Part shown: in pieces, positions 1 to 12,068 of the stretch | Layout: each line of letters begins with the position of its first letter | How positions within the stretch are numbered: position 1 is the stretch's first letter | Source: Lepiota brunneoincarnata | Lineage: Eukaryota > Basidiomycota > Agaricomycetes > Agaricales > Agaricaceae | Assembly: GCA_023014365.1 (NCBI GenBank) | Contig: JAEBUN010000004.1 | Coordinates: forward strand, 496,001 to 560,000 | DNA: 64,000 bases | Direction of reading: 5' to 3' | The notes under the pieces: generated by a model | Database searches by the model: none | Told to the model about the DNA's origin: nothing | Seen by the model: only the letters and a program-made list of their open reading frames with translations | Translations under genes and position numbers: made by a program

Positions 1-331
1 CGTCTTCTACAGCTAGCTCGAAAGTGTTCACGATCTCTACTTCGCGACCATTCTGTGTCCCAAGGAGGGCGCCGAGAACTAGGGAAATTGGACATGCATC
101 AGTGAAAGGCTAGAAAGTCATTTACCGAAGGGATCTGGAGTGTTTGTCTGTAGTTTTCGCCGGGTGAGGTGCTCTGAAACGTTAAGGATGGGCAGAGGAT
201 GGCTAGGGAAAGATCGTTACGGCGTTGACGCTTGGTGCTGTGCAAGTCTACGCTTACAGGGACAATGACAACCCAGAGGTTGTGGAGGAGCATAGAACAA
301 CAGACGTATCATCAGTTTCCATTGCGCTCAT
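1..331 (-). CDS. csn6: COP9 signalosome subunit 6 (CSN6), 5' part only
   Basis: Non-catalytic MPN-domain subunit of the COP9 signalosome, which removes Nedd8 from cullins. Three exons are visible: 331-258, 202-126 and 78-1, with GT...AG introns between. Spliced, they read through the family landmarks HPLPILNVSEHLTRRKLQ and then LGALLGTQNGREVEIVNTFE, the typical first strands of an MPN domain. The sister subunits CSN5 and Rpn11 carry a JAMM metal site; whether this one lacks it, as expected for CSN6, lies outside the window. The gene runs off the left edge, so about the first 75 residues are seen. Start chosen at the first ATG of the exon (331); an ATG three codons later is possible. Rpn8 and eIF3f are related alternatives, but the SLHPLPILN...SEH opening fits CSN6 best. 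Confidence 0.85.
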
Positions 332-420
332 GGTGTGTAAAAGGGAAGGAGTAGTCAGGGAGATTCTAATTACATACGTTGTAGATAAGCGCTGCCATTG
401 ATAGCATGCGAAAAATATGA

Positions 421-508
421 TTCCCTCTAGCCGACTCGAACGACTGACCTCGTCATATATTCGCAATGATATACTAGTGACGCGCTCTACCAACTGAGCT
501 AAGAGGGA
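421..508 (-). tRNA. tRNA-Thr (anticodon AGT) with a 15-nt intron
   Basis: On the minus strand the acceptor arms TCCCTCT and AGAGGGA pair perfectly. They are followed by a D arm GCTC-AGTTGGTA-GAGC, an anticodon stem CGTCA/TGACG and a T arm with loop TTCGAGT. The anticodon loop reads CTAGTA, giving anticodon AGT (threonine ACN codons). The 15-nt insert sits one base 3' of the anticodon, the canonical site for nuclear tRNA introns. Without the intron the tRNA is 73 nt including discriminator A. It lies 89 bp upstream of the CSN6 start and on the same strand. Confidence 0.93.
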
Positions 509-846
509 TTGCATTCAATGTGAAGTCAGAAACTTGACAGCTGGTCCTGCGTTTGAATGGCAAGGATTTAAGCGATAGAGACGAGTGAAACAGCCCCATG
601 ATAACTTCAACTAGGCCGCATCCCTAAATCTCCGTTTGTCTCTGAACGAGCCTTTATATCACACACGTAACGCCCTCAAGTGTTTAGGCAATTTACCGGC
701 GAATTGGTACGAACTACAACATTACTAAACGGTATACACAAGTTACTAATTACACAGTACGCCGTGGGGTATAGAAGCTGTGTGTTGGGTACATGATCCT
801 AAACCTCCATATTCTTAAAAACAAAAATCACCCTGCCTGTGAAGCG
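509..846. other. Intergenic, no gene seen
   Basis: AT-rich spacer between the tRNA-Thr gene and the stop codon of the Ste20-type kinase. It should contain the tRNA upstream region and the kinase 3' UTR. No coding or RNA feature was recognised. Confidence 0.6.
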
Positions 847-2829
847 CTATGATTTAGACAACATACTCCTTGCATCACTGATAATCGTTCCTAACACACT
901 TCCGCGTGAGCTCGGTCTCCTCGCCTTCAGTGACCAGAATTTTTTCTGCTGCGCGCCACCACTCCGAAGGACAGGGGGTGATTGCGTCACAGGATCTGAT
1001 TCTAACAGCTCCAGACCTTGCAGCGATTCTGCAAGGGAAGACGGATTAGTCGGAGGTGTTGATAGAACTGGTTCCGTTGTCGAGATGCTGTCTCCAGAAG
1101 AAGAGGAAGCTGTGTTGCCCTCTCCGCGTAAATAACTGTGATCTACCCCTTGTGAGCATGATACAACATCACTGTTATACTCGCTGTCGCAAGAAGAAAC
1201 ACCATCTTGTTTCTCTTGGTCAGCATCATAAAAGCGGATATCGTCTGGTGCTCTGCGCCGGTGGTGAATTGTACTTGTTGGTGAGTGGACCGTTGTAGCA
1301 AAATCCCATGAATCAATTGTCTGCACGGTTTGGGTATGGCGCAAGGCACGGCGCTCTTGACGCTGCGACAAAGGGGGCAGATCCTCTTTAGAGTTGTCAT
1401 AAACCTTAGGGACTAGCAGTCGTACTACTTGAGGAAACTCACTGAGAATGGTGTTTATTAAATAGCTCTTCTTCTTTGCATTCTTGAAAAATGGAGTTTG
1501 AAGTAGTTGTGCTGCGGTGGGACTGAAAAACATCAGGTAGAAGGACATGAAAGCTACGATGATATGTACCGCTTCGTAGGATCCTTTACTAAACAGCTGT
1601 CGACCATTTCCTTGAAAGCACGGGAATATTTGTGCGTCCCACCTTCTCTATCTAATGTGGGAGGGGCATCATGGATACTAGGTAGGGATTATTTGGAGAC
1701 TCAAAAGAGGAATAGACACTGATCTCTTTACATTCGCAAGAGGACATCTTTGGGCGACTCTCTTGACCTTGGAGGACGTCCTTGAGATAGTTCCAAGGCG
1801 GTGATGCCAAAGCTCCAGATGTCTGCTGCGGAATCATACTGACGGCCTTCGATGAGCTCTGGTGCCATCCAACACGGCTGCATTGCTCAATAAGTTGTCT
1901 CTTAGATCAAGCCATAGAACGTGCTCACTGTACCGACAAATGACTTTCGTTTACCTATCTTTGGCCTCGACCCGACATTCCGGTCAAAAGCGATTGAACG
2001 CCGTTGTTGCTGAGTTTGAGTTAGGGCGGCTGTAGCAGTTACAGCATACATCTTCCCCAGATGGGAGCCTGTGAATATGTGGTGTGAAGAGTCCTCGCTA
2101 AGGTCTGCAGCAACTCCGAGGTCCCCCAGGAGCACGGTACCATCATCATCAATAAGTAGATTGGCGGCTTTGATATCCCTGTGGATGAAGCCGTTTATAT
2201 GTAGGTAACTGGAAGAGAAAAAAGTCAGAGAAGCACGGAGTCTCGATAAAACAAGCCCACTTCAGGCCCTTAAGCCCCTGCCGTAAGATGCACCGGACCA
2301 CATCTTCCTCCATGCCTCCAGGCCATCCATATCGCATCACGTCTGCGGCGCTACCCTTCTTCATCAAGCGCAGCGCGATACAAAGCTTATGCCCATCCAT
2401 CCACGAACCTCGAACTCGAAGAACGTTTGGGTGCTTGGAGAGTGACATTAGAGTTGTCTCTCGCTGCAACAGCCGCAAGGAACGAGGGGGAAGAGAGTCC
2501 AGGTCTAGGACTTTGAGTGCGCACGGGATCGGTGGGGGGGGTAGATAATCGGTACACGAGGCCTGTGGATGATATGTGGCCGCATAAACAATAGAGGAAG
2601 CACCGTAGCCAATAGATTCGCCTATGGTGTAGTCAGAGGCGCGGTCGCTGGAGAGAGACTCAGACGGTCATGCAAGGAAAAACTACTCCAAAACTGACCT
2701 ATATAATGTCCATTCATCCTTGACAGCGCCGATGAACTCCTTGTTGATGGGCATGGGGTCGACGATTAGACCATGAGGGTTGAGTTCTTGTGGGGGGTCT
2801 AGGAGAGGGCTTTCGGAAAGGTGGGCCAT
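847..2829 (-). CDS. Ste20-family protein kinase, FRAY/OSR1-like
   Basis: Ser/Thr kinase of the Ste20 superfamily. Start at ATG 2829 ([10 protein letters not shown]). First intron is 2698-2648, with several more inside the kinase domain. Visible motifs in order: glycine loop [15 protein letters not shown], catalytic lysine in [11 protein letters not shown], catalytic loop [12 protein letters not shown], metal motif as GDLG rather than DFG, activation segment end SFVGTPCWMAPE, then [12 protein letters not shown] and the Ste20-type end [14 protein letters not shown] followed by AKKKSYL. The C-terminal part of about 190 residues is Ser-rich and includes a short SWDF motif. FRAY/OSR1 kinases respond to osmotic or cell-shape cues; the fungal role here is inferred only from family. 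Reading frame is intact throughout. Confidence 0.88.
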
Positions 2830-5800
2830 TCTATTCGGATATGAAAAGCTATTATGAGACTGAGCAGCCGAATGAGAAAGGGGCCCCAGACAAGGCTGAT
2901 AATCGAGATGCAGAGGCTGGGAGGGGTGTGCGATGAGGAGCGGGGTTGAGTGGGGTTGAGTAGGGTTATGAATCGGCCGGATTTGCGTTCCCCAGTTAAG
3001 CAACCGCACGGAGCTACATACATACCACATATAACTCCTTTAGTTCCGCTCACGAGACCTGGTCCCTTGCAACGGGAATTCCCGTCTAAAATTCGTCCAG
3101 CCCCACTTGTGGAGATCGCGGGCATGAACGGTTGTTTATCACTCTCTCATGAACTACGCTTTGCAGACGATCAACGCAAGTTAAGGCTTGAGTTGTCGTC
3201 GAAGGTGTATTGTGTGGGCTGGAGCCGCAACGGCGGGCGGTGAGCTGTGGTGAGGGAGCGGTCGAGAAGGGAGAGTTAAGCTCAGGTTGCGTATAGTGTT
3301 CACAGCTGTGGTGCCTGCAGGGCCCTCGGCTCCACTTACCCGAATTTCAACTGCCCAGGATTCCCGTTCACGAAACCGGCTTTACACAAGGTTTTTATTA
3401 AGCCCCCACCTGCTTCGACTCAAAGTTTTATCATCTAACATGGATACTACCACCATGAAGCTGGCGCTTCTGCATCCCATTTAGGATGGTATTATTACTC
3501 TTGACTGTGCTATGAATAGACAGTAGGCCGGAATAATAATATGAGGCATCCGCCATTCGAGCTCTACACATCATTGCTCAGGGGCATCCACTATCCCAGG
3601 CCTTTGGGAAGAGGGGGCCAAAGTATTCGTTCTCCCCTCGTGTGGCTGCCTTTCCGATTTCATGATTCAGATGGGGCTTCCTTACCCGAGTTTCCAGAGC
3701 CGTGCAAAATTAGTCAGTCCGCGATTTCAAAAAATCCGCCCAACAGTCTGCTCACTTCCGTCTAGAGCCGGGTCGTGGTATAGAGTACAATCTACCGGGT
3801 ACTATCCACATGTGGATTGCCACCGCAGGAGTCAGAAACTTCGTCCATAGCTCCCGGGCCTGTTGACCAATATACCTTATACCTCATATGCATTCCGCAG
3901 GGGCTGTTTACCAAGCCCTTCCTGAACGAGCCGATGGTGACGGAGAGGGAGTATTTTTAACTGTGCCAACAATAAACCAGATGCTCGGCACCTATAAGTG
4001 TCGTATTATTACTCTCCGCGGCTCTCCTCCACCGGGTTGATGTAGCAGCCCGGCACCCCTCTGGATACCACCGGCTTTATACATGCCGGGTGCCCGATTA
4101 CTCGACTTCCAGCAGCCACCTCGTGTTCATTCCGAATTTGTTTCAGATAGTAATTGTGTGAATGCCCTTACAGAGTGAATACTTCGACGACACCACCCAA
4201 GCTGCTTCATTCATAAAGACAAACCAATGCAACAATAATAGCCGACTTTTCAGAAATGTTCGAATCATTCACAAGAGCGGACGCGTAAAAGGAGTGCCCA
4301 CACTCGGCACCTCTGGCCCTTGTCACAATCACTACCCTGGAAGACCAAATGGAAATCGAGAGTAATCTTGCCCAGGTCTGGGAGAGTAACCATTAGCATA
4401 ACTCTGGCCGAGAATACCATTTCCACTGATAGCCAAGCCCTAACTGTGGGTGAAGGAATAACTGAAGAGGCTTGTGAAAAGGCGGCAACGGGTGCCACTG
4501 GAGGATTGGGCTAGCGAGGTGCAAAATACGAAACATGCCGTCGGGCTGGGGCCACAGCTTCCTGGTAACATCGGGCCGAATTTGAGTTGAAACGAGCGTC
4601 CTGCTATCGGTTGGAGGTTGGATCCTAGCCTGGACATAAGGTTAGGAAGGTCCAAGGAGATTAGTAAACTGCAACGGGAGGAGATGGAGCGGGTGAAAAA
4701 TGGAGGTGAGCAGTGAGGCAATATCACTGGAGGTACAGGGATAATACCCAATAATACTTGATGCCCGGCTACCCCAGGGTGTGCCTTCTGTGCCCCTCCG
4801 GTATAATTTTATTTGCCAAGGCCCGCTCGGTCGACTGAGGCTTCTTTTTGTTAGAAATGAGGGTTCGGACTGGGATGCTTCAAATGGTCTTCACTGCCAC
4901 TCACCGGGTGATTGGGATGGGTATTATTATTGTTGGAACGTGAATGAATTGTGCCTTGAAGAAATTTGAGATGAATATGAAACGTTGCCGCTGGCATTTG
5001 CTTAGCCGGTCGACCCACCTTCAGGGTTGCACATCGCATCATCCAAGTCGGACTCATTCCGACATGCTACCCCTTTAGTCTGTCTAATCACCAGTGGCGG
5101 TGGCAAGCAGCCGGACGCAAGTGTTCTGACTCGCCCCGTGGTTAATATGTCCGTATACATTAGAAACATTTCCTTTATTTCGTTCTTTGCCTAAACCTAG
5201 GAAAATCTGGGATAATTATACACATAGCTATGATTTGCGAAAAATAGCGTTTTCCAACTAGCCCATTCCTCAACTTCATAGTGGCTGCCAGACTCGCTTG
5301 TTGCATTCATAACCGGGCGGAGCATCCGCGCTACTGTTGCCTAGAAGACCTTGAGGATCGGGGACAGCTCTCACTAAAGGATCTAGCCAAGAGAGAAAAG
5401 TGAGGAGCGAGATGGTCAGTTGCGTCGGCTGTCCGAATAGTGTTGCGGTCAGGGTACCAGTGGTCAGAAGGTAATTGTGCCGGAGTCCAGGGTTGCCACC
5501 CGGGGCTTCAGAAAACGTGTAGGAGTCGAATTACATTGTGGGGGGCCGACAGTCCGGACAGCACATGCAGTGGAACCTGGGGAGCTGAGGGGGAAGAAAG
5601 AGGAAATTAATGACGCGCAGGAGCTGGGCTGTGGAAACTTGTATTAGGACTAAGCCTCGTGGTGATGCTGGGATGACTTTCATGTGGTTGATGCTTGTGC
5701 AAAGATCGATAAGAGAACGATGTAGGAGATGCGAGTAAGGGGGCGCCGGACGAGAGATGTGCAGATGACCTCGAATATGAGAACAAGAGATAGAGAGAGT

Positions 5801-6008
5801 GAGAGATAAGAGAGAGGGTCTGTTGATTGGCTCGGCTGTGCAGCCGATTGGCGGCATGCTCCGGAGTGCTGTGACCATCTGTGACACATTCGTGACGTTG
5901 GTCACGGCGGCGTTGAGTGCCTAACCTTCCCTCTCTCTCCTCATCCTTCCCCTCTCTTATTCACGACCTCCCCCCCTCGCACCCATCCGTTCTTAAGCCA
6001 TCCTGTAG
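2830..6008. other. 3.2-kb gene-poor interval
   Basis: No convincing reading frame, RNA gene or complete transposon. The first part should hold the kinase promoter and the last 100 bp the SRPK promoter. Between about 3.4 and 5.1 kb the sequence is AT-rich with recurrent TATTATTACTCT-like words (for example near 3490 and 4003) and GCCGGG/CCCGGC blocks. This would fit a decayed mobile element, but no terminal repeats could be paired by eye. Confidence 0.45.
5924..5990 (+). promoter_or_regulatory. CT-rich tract upstream of the SRPK start
   Basis: Almost pure pyrimidine stretch ending about 20 bp before the SRPK ATG. Such tracts mark transcription start regions of highly expressed fungal genes. 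No TATA box is obvious. The assignment is by position and composition. Confidence 0.45.
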
Positions 6009-9000
6009 ATGGCCCACAAGCAACCCTGTGCCAAGTACCAATATGTTGTTACCCCCTCTGGCCCCAAGATCTTGCCCGTTGATGAACCCTCATGCAAGGA
6101 CGAGGAGAGCCCAGCAGATTATAATGTCGGAGGTTACCTTCCTGTAAAGATTGGTGATACGTTTAAGCATGGCCACTATCGTGTCGTCAGGAAACTTGGG
6201 TGCGTCTTGTTTGTCCTTTTCTTATCCATTTCGGCCTTGACGTGTTGTCTCAAGATGGGGCCATTTCTCTACGGTCTGGCTAGTGAAAGACACTCAGTGC
6301 GTCTTGTAGAATTCGTACTAACTTCGGACTGCTCAATATTTTTCTTAGGAGGCAATGTCATTCCGCATTGAAGGTTGTGAAGTCTGCCGGCCGCTACGCC
6401 GAAACAGCGCGCGACGAAATCAAACTACTAACCCATGTCTCCTCTTTTTCTCCGACTCACCGCGGCCGACAGCACATTGTCTCTTTTCTTGACTCCTTCT
6501 CCCACCAAGGGCCTGAGTCATCCCATGTCTGCATTGTTTTCGAACCTCTAGGAGAGAACCTGTTGGCATTGATAGAGAGGAATAAGAAGGGGGTTCCCAA
6601 GGCCTTGGTCAAGGTGATAGCGAAGCAGGTTCTACTCGGGCTCCAGTATCTCCACGACGAATGCGACCTCGTGCACACTGATATCAAACCAGAGAACATC
6701 CGTGAGTGCTCTCCAGCCTCCTTGTGTGCTCCCCTTTCACCCGTGGTGCTGTCCGCCTGCTCTGACGTGACAGTGCCTCCTTTGGGTGCTATATTTACCC
6801 TTATCGCTGACTCTCGCCTTCCCCATTTAGTAATATCGATCCCGGACATCGAAGCACATATCCAGAATGAACTCGCTCAATCACAATCCCCGACATCTCG
6901 CCGTGTAGGAGTTCCCCTTCCCACGAGATCACGAACAGGGGTTACCATACCCTACAACCCGCAACGTGCTCGAAGGCAAGTTCAGATATTTGCCTCGCAG
7001 CCGCTCTCCAGTCCAGGTAGGAGTTTGGGGCGCAGTGCTAGTCAGGTTGTGCCCACAATGGGCGGCCGTCAGGTCGAGAGTGGCAGTGGTGGGAACAGCT
7101 TGGCAGGAAGTTATATTGCTCAGATGCATATCTCGAGGCTTGCGGGATCGACGTCAACTTCCAACTTCCACGGTCTCCACAACGGTCTTGTGGCCAACTT
7201 GAGCTCCAGTGCCCCAAAGGTGTCGAGTGGCCTTTCTTCATTTAGCACGAGTGGAGGAAATCTGGTTCCCAAGGCTGAGAATAAGCCCTCCGGTGTCAAC
7301 CCCCCTCCTGCTCCAACACTATCTAGTGTTGCCTCGCCGTCTACATCTTCTTCATCCTCATCAATATCGTCGACTATGGCTTCCACCACTGTTGGTTCCA
7401 GCAGTGTGACGAGCACACCTCCGACATCTCTGTCGAATTCCATCGGTAATGTTGTTGCAGGTTTCATAGGCCTGGCTAAAGTGGCGACTGAAGTCAACGC
7501 ACGCCTCATCGGTGCTAATATCTCGGGAGAGAAGGATCAGGAATCTGATTCTGAGCGTGTTGGTGTACCTGTCAGGGGGACCAAGGGTAAAGAACGAGCG
7601 ACGCTGGAAACCGAGCTAGAGAGTGCGTTGTCATCTTCATGGAAGGCCAACTTGGGTTTGCCCGCGTCCTGGAAAGAGAAAGTATCATCGTCCTTCAGGT
7701 CGAGTGCGTCGGCGGACAACAAACAACTAACAGCGAGACCCGACAAGAGTCATATGCGCTCGTCATCTGGTGTCTTAGTGTCAGGCTATTGGAAGGACCC
7801 TGGCGCTGCGGCTCTAGCACCCGCGGTTGTTGTGTCGGCTGTTGCCAATGCGGATGGCCAAGAGGGTATGAGTGGACCGCGGGGTGATTTCTTTCCTTTA
7901 CCAGATGTTGTTCTTCCTCCGACCGAGAGTGGTGACCCAGTTGCATCAGGGGGCTCCTCGGTGACAGCAACGCCTGCCCGTCCTTCTCCAGGCGGAACTC
8001 CGCTACCGGTAGATTCCAGGAAAGGCAAAGCATCTGATAGCAGCCACCACCCTTCCCTTCTTACTCGAACCGCACCCACGCACTCCTCATCGGAACCTAA
8101 ACGCGTCTTGCCCCGTGCATCACCCCCCCACCACATCTCTCAATTATCCGCACACATGTATGCTCAACCCACCTCATCGAGTAAATGCCCCTTACTCTCC
8201 TGCTACCCACCCAAACGGACCACCAAGTCTCGTACTACAACCCGCATCCTCCATTCACGTCCTCCGTCTAATTCTGTCTCCACCGCTTCCACTAGCATTA
8301 CCCCAACCCCAGCACTTTCCTCTCCTTCTGCCCCGCCGCCATCACCGGTTGCATCTCCAACCTCTCGTCATCTGCCTCCCACATATATTAACATCCTCGA
8401 TCATAATGGCTCCGGGGAGCTACCACCAGAGTTTATTGTTCCTCCCATATCTGTTAAGATCGCTGATCTTGGCAATGCAACGCCTTCCACTAGGCACTTT
8501 ACCGAAGATATTCAGACTCGTCAATATCGTGCCCCCGAGGCCATCTTGGGTCGTCGCGATTGGGATGCAAGAGCAGATGTGTGGAGTGTGGCATGTGTAG
8601 TACGTGTCTTGTTTCCGAGATGCTCACGGTCTGATCACCTAACGTTGCTTATATAGGTCTTCGAGCTTCTCACGGCTGAATATCTTTTTGACCCGCAGGG
8701 TCAGGGAGAACTATTCACGAAAGATGATGATCATATGGCGCAGATTATTGAACTTTTAGGCGACTTCCCAGTAGAAGTAAAGATGGGCGGTAAATATAGT
8801 CGAGACTTGTTTGACCACACTGGTGAGTGAGCTTGGTCATGCCCTTCTTGTTCTTACTAACGTCACACCCGATCTTTAGGTGCGCTCCGGTATATCCGTA
8901 CTCTCAAGCCATGGCCGCTCAAGCGAGTCATGATAGAGAAGTACTCGTACACCGACCCTGAATCTGTTGGTCTATGCGCGTTTTTGGAGCCCATGTTGGT

Positions 9001-9094
9001 TACTGACATGAGAGAACGCAAACGTGCCCGAGATATCATTGATCACCCTTGGCTGATACCCACGGAAGCGGATGGTATTGTAACAGAGTGGTGA
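6009..9094 (+). CDS. SRPK-type SR-protein kinase with very long spacer
   Basis: Kinase that phosphorylates Arg/Ser-rich splicing factors. Start ATG 6009. Exons spliced by eye give the SRPK signature KLGWGHFSTVWLVKD, catalytic lysine in SALKVVKSA, FEPLGENLLALI, and the catalytic loop HTDIKPENI. After about 580 residues of Ser/Pro/Thr-rich low-complexity spacer come the metal motif VKIADLGNA, the segment TRQYRAPEAILG and the C-lobe ending DIIDHPWLIP. Splitting of the kinase domain by a non-conserved spacer between the lobes is a hallmark of SRPKs (Sky1, Dsk1), but this one is unusually long. Stop TGA 9092-9094. All introns are GT-AG and the frame is intact. Confidence 0.9.
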
Positions 9095-10123
9095 TTGTCT
9101 GATGGGTGGTTAACACCAACTCCTCTACCGATTCCCGAATCATCTTGATTCGTTGCACCCCGCACTCGTACTGTCAACATACATATCCCACCCCTGTCAG
9201 GGGTACTGTTCTTTCCCCTTTGCCGCATATTTAGACGTTCTGGCTTAGACTTTGCTTTAGCTGGTCTCGGTTAATCTGGGTTATAACACCACGTCTCGTT
9301 CCTCTCCAGCTCTACCTTATTATTACTATGTGCCATTTATAGGGCTTTGGGTTGTTGTCTTTTCCGTGCTTTTTTATTCCCCGTTTGTTACCATTTTCTC
9401 TTTTGGTCCTCATCTCCATTCGCCATGTTCATGCACATCATTGACATTCGCATCCTTTCCCTTCCCCTCCTGTACGAACCTCTTTATTCTTTTCTTTTTA
9501 TTGTACATGTGGTTTCACATCCTTGTAGACTGTCCTCTTGTCCACCCACCCATGTCTCTTGTTTAGGATTTGTCTCCTGAATTGCGCCTTCAATTAGCTT
9601 TAACCCCCCCCTGTCCCCGTTTTTATCACCATCACATCATTTCTTGGCTGAGTATTCGAGACCAGAGCATTAACGGACTGACTGGACTTGACATTCTTCT
9701 TGGCCTTTACTGTATGTGTTATAGCCACTACCGCTTTTATCTTCCTTAATACACACTTCACCCATAGCATATTTCACCGTATATCCAGACCTTTCCGAAT
9801 CAAGTAGGTGGGCGAAGAACGATATGATTGGAAGATAAGAGGTAGATTCCGGAAGGAGAAGGATGAACGTTTATGTGGTCCGCCCGGCCAATAATAATAG
9901 TAAGGGTCCTGCTCGTACTACTGGTCTGTGTGACATATGTGACAAATCGTTCGTGGGGGCACTAGATGACTATAGTCGCGGAAGGCGAGCTTATTTTACG
10001 TGAGGAGCACACTATTATACTGCTCGTCAGTAAGTTTGCATCGTCCAAAAGATTGTATCGAGGAATGAGCGAACTGGTAATGAGCGGATGCATCATGAGA
10101 CCATATCAGGGTAATGACATGGC
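9095..10123. other. Convergent intergenic region SRPK/chitin deacetylase
   Basis: About 1 kb between two converging genes, holding both 3' UTRs. T- and CT-rich in the middle. No gene or structured element recognised. Confidence 0.55.
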
Positions 10124-11961
10124 TCAGAGCGCGGTAAACAAGCCCATGACAATGCCGGCAAGTGACGTGACTACAAGAGCAGTGCCTGCGGTCTCCAAAC
10201 TGAACGTCGCAATTGCGGAGGAACCGCTTGCGCTACCAGTTGCATCTGGAGCCGAAACTCCACCGTCAGTAGTGGGAGCAATACCAAGAATGCTAGCCGC
10301 ACCAGAGCCAGAAGGCGGTGGGTTGCTTTTATTGTCGTTAGTCTCAATATACGCGTTGGAAAGTGGCTGGTGTAGACAAGTGATCACAGGCTCAATGACC
10401 AAATTGCGCGTAAGTGCGTCAGGCAAGATATAGCCCGTTGCAACCTCAACTGACTGTTGGAACAGGTCGTGCTCCAGGACGATAAACCCGTCATTTCTCG
10501 AGTCGGCATCTTTGAGGATATTCTGCCAGTTCTGCAAGACTTTGCCAACAGGAGTTACTCCACTGTGGATGTTGAAGTCTAGTTTGATGTAAGAATAGGA
10601 GTGGAAATTTTCAGAGTCAGAATTACCATCGGTATCATAGGTTGCGGATGAGTTGATACGCGTCCACATCACAGGGGTCAAACCCATCGCGAGAGAAATT
10701 GCACGAACACGATCACTAGTTCCGGCCATCAGCGGCTTGAAAAGACCACAATAGCAAGTAAAATCATACTCGATATCACCAAACGGTGGTCGCATCATGT
10801 TGGGGGTAACACCAAGAACGTCGGTGATAACCTTCTTGGTCCAACCGAGTTCGGCAATAATCTCTTCATTAGACAGGGTGGTCAAAGATGGGTGACTCCA
10901 GGTGTGAACGGCGATATGGTGTCCAGCCATGTACTGCGCCTGGAGAATCTGTGGGAAGGAGATACAACGAGAACCGACGACAAAAAATGTGGACTTGATC
11001 TTCTGTTCATCGAGGTAGTGGAGCAAGTCAGGAGTGTAGTAAGCGGGTCCATCGTCGTAGGTCAAGCCCCAGTGTCTTTTATCAAGACACGTGGATTTGT
11101 CAGAGGACCGAGTGCAGCCTGAACAAGTCCACCAACAACGGGTCGGGTCCAGAGCGACTGCGGAATTGGCCGCGCATCCACCTAGATAAAGCAATGAAAA
11201 GGGGTGCTTGGGAAGAAAGGTCAATCAATGTTCACACACCCGGAAGCGTCTTGTCGAAGTTGGGAATAGGAACACCAGAATTCATCACTTCTTGAATCCA
11301 TTGTTGGACCATTGGCGAGTCAATGGGTGGAGTCCTATCCAATGGCGGATAATTGGCCGGATTCAGAAGAACAGCTGTAGGTACAACGCACGATCAGTTC
11401 ATCGATCATTTATGTCACGCGGAAAATAGTTCAGGAAGTCTACTGACCATTCGGTAGTGGAGGGGCACCAGGAATCGAGGGGGGTGTGGCGCCAGGGCTG
11501 GGGATGCTGTCAAGAGGACGTGTCGCTACGGTAGCCGCGGTGGAAACTATGTTCGAAAGTGGGACTGCAGTAGGGTTGGTCGACTGGAGAGAGAACGTGA
11601 AAGTGGTCGTTGGTGGTGGCAATGGGGTTATCTGACCAGGCACGCCGGTTGCTGGTGGTGGCGACCCAGGTGAGGTAGTCTGGCCCGCTGGTGGTGGTGG
11701 TGGTGGTGGTGGTGGTGGTGGCTGCGGTTGCGATGATGGAGGAGGGGGAGGGGCAGGAGGGGCGGAGCCTGCGGGGGGGCTTGCAGAGGGGGCTGCGGGG
11801 GGGCTGGCGGGTGAAGAGCTAGGAGCAGCAGGACTGGACGAGGCGGGAGGACCTTGACGGGGGTAACGGACGTGACGAGCCTGGTGAGGATGGTCTGCAC
11901 AGGCGTGAGCGAGGGGCACCGCGAGGACGACGGCGGCCGCGGCGGCAAGGGCGAGTCTCAT
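10124..11961 (-). CDS. GPI-anchored chitin deacetylase (polysaccharide deacetylase, CE4)
   Basis: Secreted enzyme that removes acetyl groups from chitin to make chitosan in the cell wall. Exon 1 (11961-11448) encodes a signal peptide, then a Pro/Ser-rich linker with a run of 12 or so prolines. The CE4 domain shows motif 1 TYDDGP, motif 2 HTWSH and motif 3 RPPFGDID. The C-terminus has a small-residue stretch and a hydrophobic tail consistent with a GPI anchor signal. Two introns have lengths divisible by three and no stop (54 nt within motif 3 and 48 nt just after the TYDTD segment). They can be missed, but removing them restores the conserved RPPFGDIDDR and YDTDDF readings. Family and localisation are secure; substrate is inferred from close similarity to fungal chitin deacetylases. 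Confidence 0.9.
11689..11721. repeat. GGT trinucleotide run encoding polyproline
   Basis: Uninterrupted GGT repeat (ACC/CCA on the coding strand) inside exon 1 of the chitin deacetylase gene. It encodes the proline run of the wall-spanning linker and is likely to vary in length between strains. Confidence 0.9.
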
Positions 11962-12068
11962 TTTAGGAGGAAGAGAAAGAAAGATGGGGAGAGAAAGAAA
12001 GAGGAAAGCAAAATGGATTTCTTGTTCACACTAAATATAGTCCGTGTGAATTCATCACAAAGTTTTTT

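Noticed and set aside
7120..7509. Minus-strand frame within SRPK
   Set aside because: Complement of the Ser/Pro-rich spacer of the kinase.
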